Shown here piece by piece: positions 40,765 through 42,698 of a stretch of DNA of 42,698 nt; position 1 is the stretch's first letter, and each line of letters begins with the position of its first letter. The notes under the pieces are model-generated. The model was not told the origin of the DNA, made no database searches, and worked only from the letters and a program-made list of their open reading frames with translations. Source of the stretch: Streptomyces sp. MZ04 (lineage in GTDB: Bacteria; Actinomycetota; Actinomycetes; Streptomycetales; Streptomycetaceae); NCBI RefSeq assembly GCF_004684775.1, contig NZ_SRIC01000041.1, forward strand, positions 1 through 42,698, given 5' to 3'. The translations under genes were made by a program, and so were the position numbers.

Positions 40765-41766
40765 CTACAGCACGAATCCCGCGGGGAAGGGATCGTCCGG
40801 GTCGAGCAGGTACTGCGCGGTGCCCGTCACCCACGCGCGCCCGGTGAAGCTGGGCAGCACGGCGGGGATGCCCGCCACTTCGGTCGTCCCCAGAAGCCGC
40901 CCGCTGAACCGCGTACCGATGAAGGACTCGTTGACGAACTCGGTGTCCAGGGGCAGTTCGCCGCGCGCGTGCAGCTGTGCCATGCGCGCGCTCGTGCCGG
41001 TGCCGCACGGCGAGCGGTCGAACCAGCCGGGGTGGATCGCCATGGCGTGCCGTGAGTGGCGGGCGGTGGCGCCGGGTGCGTAGAGGTGGACGTGGTGGCA
41101 GCCGCGGATGGAGGGGTCCTCCGGGTGCACCGGCTCGTCCTCGGCGTTGATGGCGTCCATGAGCGAGAGCCCGGCGGCAAGGATCTCGTCCTTGCGCCCG
41201 CGCTCGAAGGGCAGGCCGAACTGGTCCAGCGGGAGAATCGCGTAGAAATTGCCGCCATAAGCCAGGTCGTACGTCACGGAACGGCCGTCGGGCAGGGTGA
41301 TCTTGCGGTCGAGGGCGACGGCGAAGGACGGCACGTTGCGCAGGGTGACGGCCTTCGCCGCGCCGTCCTCGACCGCGACCTCGGCGACGACGAGACCGGC
41401 CGGGGTGTCCAGGCGGATCGTGGTGACCGGCTCGACGACCTCAACCATGCCGGTCTCGACGAGGACGGTGGCGACGCCGATGGTGCCGTGCCCGCACATC
41501 GGCAGATAGCCGGAGACCTCGATGTAGATCACGCCGTAGTCGCAGTCGGGCCGGGTCGGCGGCTGGAGGATCGCGCCGCTCATCGCGGAGTGCCCGCGCG
41601 GTTCGTTCATCAGGAGCTGCTTGATGTCGTCGCGGTGCTCGCGGAAGTACAGCCTGCGCTCGTTCATCGTCGCGCCGGGGACGGTGCCGATGCCACCGGT
41701 GATCACCCGCGTCGGCATGCCCTCGGTGTGCGAGTCGACCGCGTGCAGGACGAGTTTGCTGCGCAT
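40765..41766 (-). CDS. 4-hydroxyproline 2-epimerase (proline racemase family)
   Basis: A 333-residue cofactor-independent racemase/epimerase. The two catalytic Cys are both present, in MCGHGT (Cys91) and SPCGTGTS (Cys254). Trans-3-hydroxyproline dehydratases of this superfamily replace the second Cys by Thr, so this is an epimerase or racemase. VDSHTEGMPTRV near the N-terminus and GGNFYAILPLDQ are family features. The neighbouring DHDPS-like gene points to trans-4-hydroxy-L-proline to cis-4-hydroxy-D-proline conversion rather than proline racemisation. ATG 41766 lies 41 bases after the DHDPS-like gene. Confidence 0.88.
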   Translation of the reverse strand: MRSKLVLHAVDSHTEGMPTRVITGGIGTVPGATMNERRLYFREHRDDIKQLLMNEPRGHSAMSGAILQPPTRPDCDYGVIYIEVSGYLPMCGHGTIGVATVLVETGMVEVVEPVTTIRLDTPAGLVVAEVAVEDGAAKAVTLRNVPSFAVALDRKITLPDGRSVTYDLAYGGNFYAILPLDQFGLPFERGRKDEILAAGLSLMDAINAEDEPVHPEDPSIRGCHHVHLYAPGATARHSRHAMAIHPGWFDRSPCGTGTSARMAQLHARGELPLDTEFVNESFIGTRFSGRLLGTTEVAGIPAVLPSFTGRAWVTGTAQYLLDPDDPFPAGFVL

Positions 41767-41807
41767 GTCGGAACCCTTTCGTACGTGAGCGGTGCGGGGA
41801 AGGTGGA

Positions 41808-42698
41808 TCAGGCGAGGCCTGCGGCGACGGTCCGTTCGGTGGCGACGCGCACCGACTTCTCCTGCTCCGGAAGCAGCGGCACGCGTGGCGGACGGCAGGG
41901 GCCGCCGTGCCGCCCGACGATGTCCATGGACAACTTGATGGCCTGCACGAACTCGGACTGCGAGTCCCAGCGCAGCAGCGGGTGGAGCTCCCGGTACAGC
42001 TCCCGTGCCGTGACCAGGTCTCCGGTGACGGCGGCGCGGTAGAGCTCGACGGAGGCGACGGGCAGCGCGTTCGGATAACCGGCGACCCACCCCTTGGCGC
42101 CCGCCACCGCCAGTTCGAGCAGCACATCGTCGGCGCCGATCAACAGGTCGAGTTCCGGGGCGAGTTCGGCGATGCGATAGGCACGGCGCACGTCCCCGGA
42201 GAACTCCTTGACGGCATGGACGTACCCCTCGCCGTGCAGCTTCGCGAGGAGCTCGGGCTGCAGGTCGACCTTGGTGTCGATGGGGTTGTTGTACGCCACG
42301 ACCGGGATGCCCGCTTCGGCGACCTCCGCGTAGTGGGCGATGACGGAGCGCTCGTCGGCACGGTAGGCGTTCGGCGGAAGCAGCATCACGGAGGCGCAGC
42401 CCACGTCCCTGGCCTGCTCGGCCCACCGGCGCGCCTCGGCGGAACCGTAGGCGGCGACGCCGGGCATCACGCGCTGCCCGCCGATTGCCGCGACGGCGGT
42501 CTCCACGACCTTGGCGCGCTCCTCGGGGGTGAGGACCTGGTACTCACCGAGCGATCCGTTGGGCACGACACCGTCGCATCCGTTCTCGACGAGCCAGGCG
42601 CAGTGCTCGGCGAACTTGCCGTAGTTCACGGAGAGATCGTCGTTCAGCGGGAGGGCGGTGGCGACGAGGATGCCGTGCCAGGGGCGGTGCTGGGAGGT
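41808..42698 (-). CDS. DHDPS-family enzyme, probable pyrroline-4-hydroxy-2-carboxylate deaminase (5' end outside window)
   Basis: A dihydrodipicolinate synthase-type TIM barrel, about 296 residues visible, entering from the right edge. WHGILVATALPLNDDLSV is the first strand, GCDGVVPNGSLGEYQVLT the substrate loop, PVVAYNNP the Tyr-containing strand, and AVKEFSGD carries the Schiff-base lysine. Next to a hydroxyproline epimerase and an FCD regulator, it most likely deaminates delta-1-pyrroline-4-hydroxy-2-carboxylate to alpha-ketoglutarate semialdehyde. The GTG at 42629 is inside the conserved domain, so the true start lies beyond the window. D-hydroxyproline dehydrogenase and aldehyde dehydrogenase genes would be expected further right. 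Confidence 0.85.
   Translation of the reverse strand, partial: TSQHRPWHGILVATALPLNDDLSVNYGKFAEHCAWLVENGCDGVVPNGSLGEYQVLTPEERAKVVETAVAAIGGQRVMPGVAAYGSAEARRWAEQARDVGCASVMLLPPNAYRADERSVIAHYAEVAEAGIPVVAYNNPIDTKVDLQPELLAKLHGEGYVHAVKEFSGDVRRAYRIAELAPELDLLIGADDVLLELAVAGAKGWVAGYPNALPVASVELYRAAVTGDLVTARELYRELHPLLRWDSQSEFVQAIKLSMDIVGRHGGPCRPPRVPLLPEQEKSVRVATERTVAAGLA

Overview
The window is high-GC actinobacterial DNA, almost certainly from a Streptomyces or a close relative. The evidence is a four-gene conservon (cvnABCD), a DUF317 remnant, LytR-CpsA-Psr proteins, GTG/TTG starts with strong purine-rich ribosome sites, and strong third-position GC. At least seven broken genes (integrase, methyltransferase, corA, LCP protein, hexapeptide transferase, HTH regulator, MocR aminotransferase) and many gene-poor gaps suggest an accessory or chromosome-arm location.

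Layout. 0-3.2 kb: the tail of an unknown gene, the N-terminal stub of a tyrosine recombinase, a Rossmann-2TM-Rossmann TrkA-like protein and a doubly damaged methyltransferase. 3.2-6.9 kb: a complete conservon on the minus strand. 7-12.2 kb: a gene graveyard with a DUF317 protein, a 2H phosphoesterase, an HNH-like protein and remnants of corA, an LCP gene and a hexapeptide transferase. 12.2-15.8 kb: a minus-strand group of GNAT acetyltransferase, APC amino-acid permease and an unknown 350-residue protein. 17-20.7 kb: a cupin, a VOC protein, and a threonine-synthase-like gene divergent from an RpiR regulator, with a clear palindrome on the thrC-like start codon.

20.7-28 kb is an envelope region: two adjacent secreted proteins with repeated W-x-V-G/WDGTAW motifs, a PAP2 membrane enzyme, and an operon of a small membrane protein, a NodB-like/GT2 fusion and an LCP ligase. 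In the fusion the deacetylase metal ligands are lost. 28.3-30.4 kb is a 693-residue pentapeptide-repeat membrane protein.

The most distinctive system is 31.6-40.0 kb. A 680-base, dyad-rich leader precedes co-directional genes for a group II PLP decarboxylase, a PaaK-like adenylate-forming enzyme, four consecutive divergent paralogues that look like AidA/PixA inclusion-body proteins, a CotH-type atypical kinase and, in ATGA overlap with it, a predicted phytase/SdiA-regulated-type beta-propeller. A perfect 14-bp hairpin separates the four small genes from cotH. I infer a self-contained module in which small-molecule chemistry and protein phosphorylation may act with or on a set of inclusion/jelly-roll proteins; the mechanism is not shown by the sequence.

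40.0-42.7 kb is a minus-strand hydroxyproline catabolism unit (GntR/FCD regulator, 4-hydroxyproline epimerase, DHDPS-family deaminase) running off the right edge.
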